DNA from: Baffinella frigidus
Lineage: Eukaryota > Cryptophyceae > Cryptomonadales > Baffinellaceae
Direction: 5' to 3'
NCBI GenBank assembly: GCA_026770585.1
Contig: MU646689.1
Coordinates: 66,867 to 79,947, forward strand
Length of the DNA: 13,081 nt
Shown: piece after piece, positions 12,492 to 13,081 of the stretch
Layout of the letters: each line of letters opens with the position of its first letter
How positions within the stretch are numbered: the stretch's first letter is position 1
Notes under the pieces: model-generated
What the model was told of the DNA's origin: nothing
What the model saw: only the letters and a program-made list of their open reading frames with translations
The model's database searches: none
Made by a program: the position numbers and the translations under genes

Positions 12492-12772
12492 CAGGTTGGA
12501 GCGTAGACGCCTCGGCGGCGCGGAGCGATGCGTCGGAGCGGGAAGAGGAGGAGGGGGACGAGATGGCGGCAGGGCCCGAGGATGGGCGCGGCTTCTCGGG
12601 GCCCGCGAGCGGCGGCGAGTCCGCGGCGAGCGACGAGTCGCAGCTGCCCTCCTCCTCGTCCTCTTCGATGCCGAGTTCGCGCAGCTCCCTGTCCCGCTCC
12701 CACTGGCTCCGCCGCCCCTGCTCCTCCTTCGCCCCGCCCCCCCCCGCCCCCCGCCCCCCGCTCCCTGGCGAC
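12492..12772 (-). CDS. 281-nt predicted exon, acidic and Ser/Pro-rich
   Basis: Acceptor ttccacag/gtcgcc and donor caacctg/gtacac. One frame is open throughout: a Gly-rich start, then GRRSQWERDRELRELGIEED, an acidic run, and a Ser/Pro/Ala-rich tail ending EASTLQPG. The helical charged stretch WERDRELRELGIEEDEEE looks like real protein. The plus-strand frames over the same DNA are its mirror and read as arbitrary Arg/Pro-rich text. It ends in phase 1, matching the phase at which the 11900-12030 exon begins. Family unknown. Confidence 0.45.
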
Positions 12773-13081
12773 CTGTGGAAGGGTGTGGGGTTTAGGGAGT
12801 GGGGGTGTGGGGTTTTAGGGTTTTAGGGTTTAGGTTTTGGGGTTTTGGGGTTGTAGGGTTTAGGGGCTTAGGGTGTCGGGAGTTAGGTATAGGGTTTGGG
12901 GTGCAGGGTTTAGGGTTCAGGTTTATGGTGTGGAGTTTAGGGTTCGGGTTTCGGGTTTCGGGTTTCGGGTTTCGGGTTTACGGTTTACGGTTCGTTTTTT
13001 CAGGGTTCGGGTTTAGAAGTTAGGATTCATAAACCCTAAATAGTTTGCACTTGAGGGTTGAGGGCTGACCGCGTGCTCGCC
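12773..13081. repeat. degenerate TTTAGGG-type repeats
   Basis: TTTTAGGG, TTTGGGG, TGCAGGG variants, and four to five TTTCGGG units at about 12948-12975 followed by two TTTACGG. A CCCTAAA fragment at 13033-13039 shows a strand flip. The Gly-Phe-Arg-Val frame through it is repeat translation. Confidence 0.85.

Noticed and set aside
12389-13023. Long plus-strand frames rich in Gly-Leu-Gly-Phe-Arg-Val, also at 775-1002, 11811-12314 and 3328-3624
   Set aside because: They are translations of degenerate TTTAGGG-type heptamers, which stay open in several frames; no protein family is implied.

Overview
This looks like nuclear DNA of a unicellular alga, from a repeat-dense, probably subtelomeric or degenerate-telomere-rich interval. 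Reasons: (1) long stretches of degenerate CCCTAAA/TTTAGGG-type (plant/algal telomere type) heptamers; (2) genes are split by short GT-AG introns with pyrimidine-rich acceptors, and there are no bacterial operons, Shine-Dalgarno sites or bacterial gene families; (3) the only intact-looking gene begins with a signal peptide ending in an A-S-A/F motif, as in the bipartite plastid presequences of algae with complex (secondary) plastids such as cryptophytes, diatoms and haptophytes. I lean to a cryptophyte-like alga, but that is inference.

Layout. 1-812: degenerate telomere-like repeats around a 155-bp AT-rich tandem repeat. 973-1098: foldback element. 1213-1922 (+): broken WD40-repeat gene with exon-sized repeats and recognisable splice sites. 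2306-3303: miniature inverted-repeat elements (MITEs) and pieces of an inverted segmental duplication. 3348-4461 (-): three-exon gene for a kinesin-light-chain-like TPR protein with an N-terminal targeting sequence; its second intron is itself telomere-like repeat. 4488-5579: dispersed repeats and a long inverted repeat (arms about 176 bp). 5580-6177: sequence in which I recognise nothing. 6178-8971: telomere-like tracts, several MITE families, some abutting at a shared TA and one inserted inside another. 9024-9480: microsatellites and a 20-bp minisatellite. 9447-12772 (-): a scatter of short coding-like modules, each conserved between copies at the protein level and often bounded by AG/GT, set in a matrix of TTTAGGG-like repeats; this may be a decayed or highly duplicated intron-rich gene. 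12773-13081: more degenerate TTTAGGG.

Only the TPR gene looks functional. The WD40 copies and the minus-strand modules are best read as exon duplicates, most of them dead, carried along with repeats. Most long open frames elsewhere are translations of heptamer repeats or of MITE ends and are not genes. All exon boundaries given here come from reading the sequence by eye and need transcript support.
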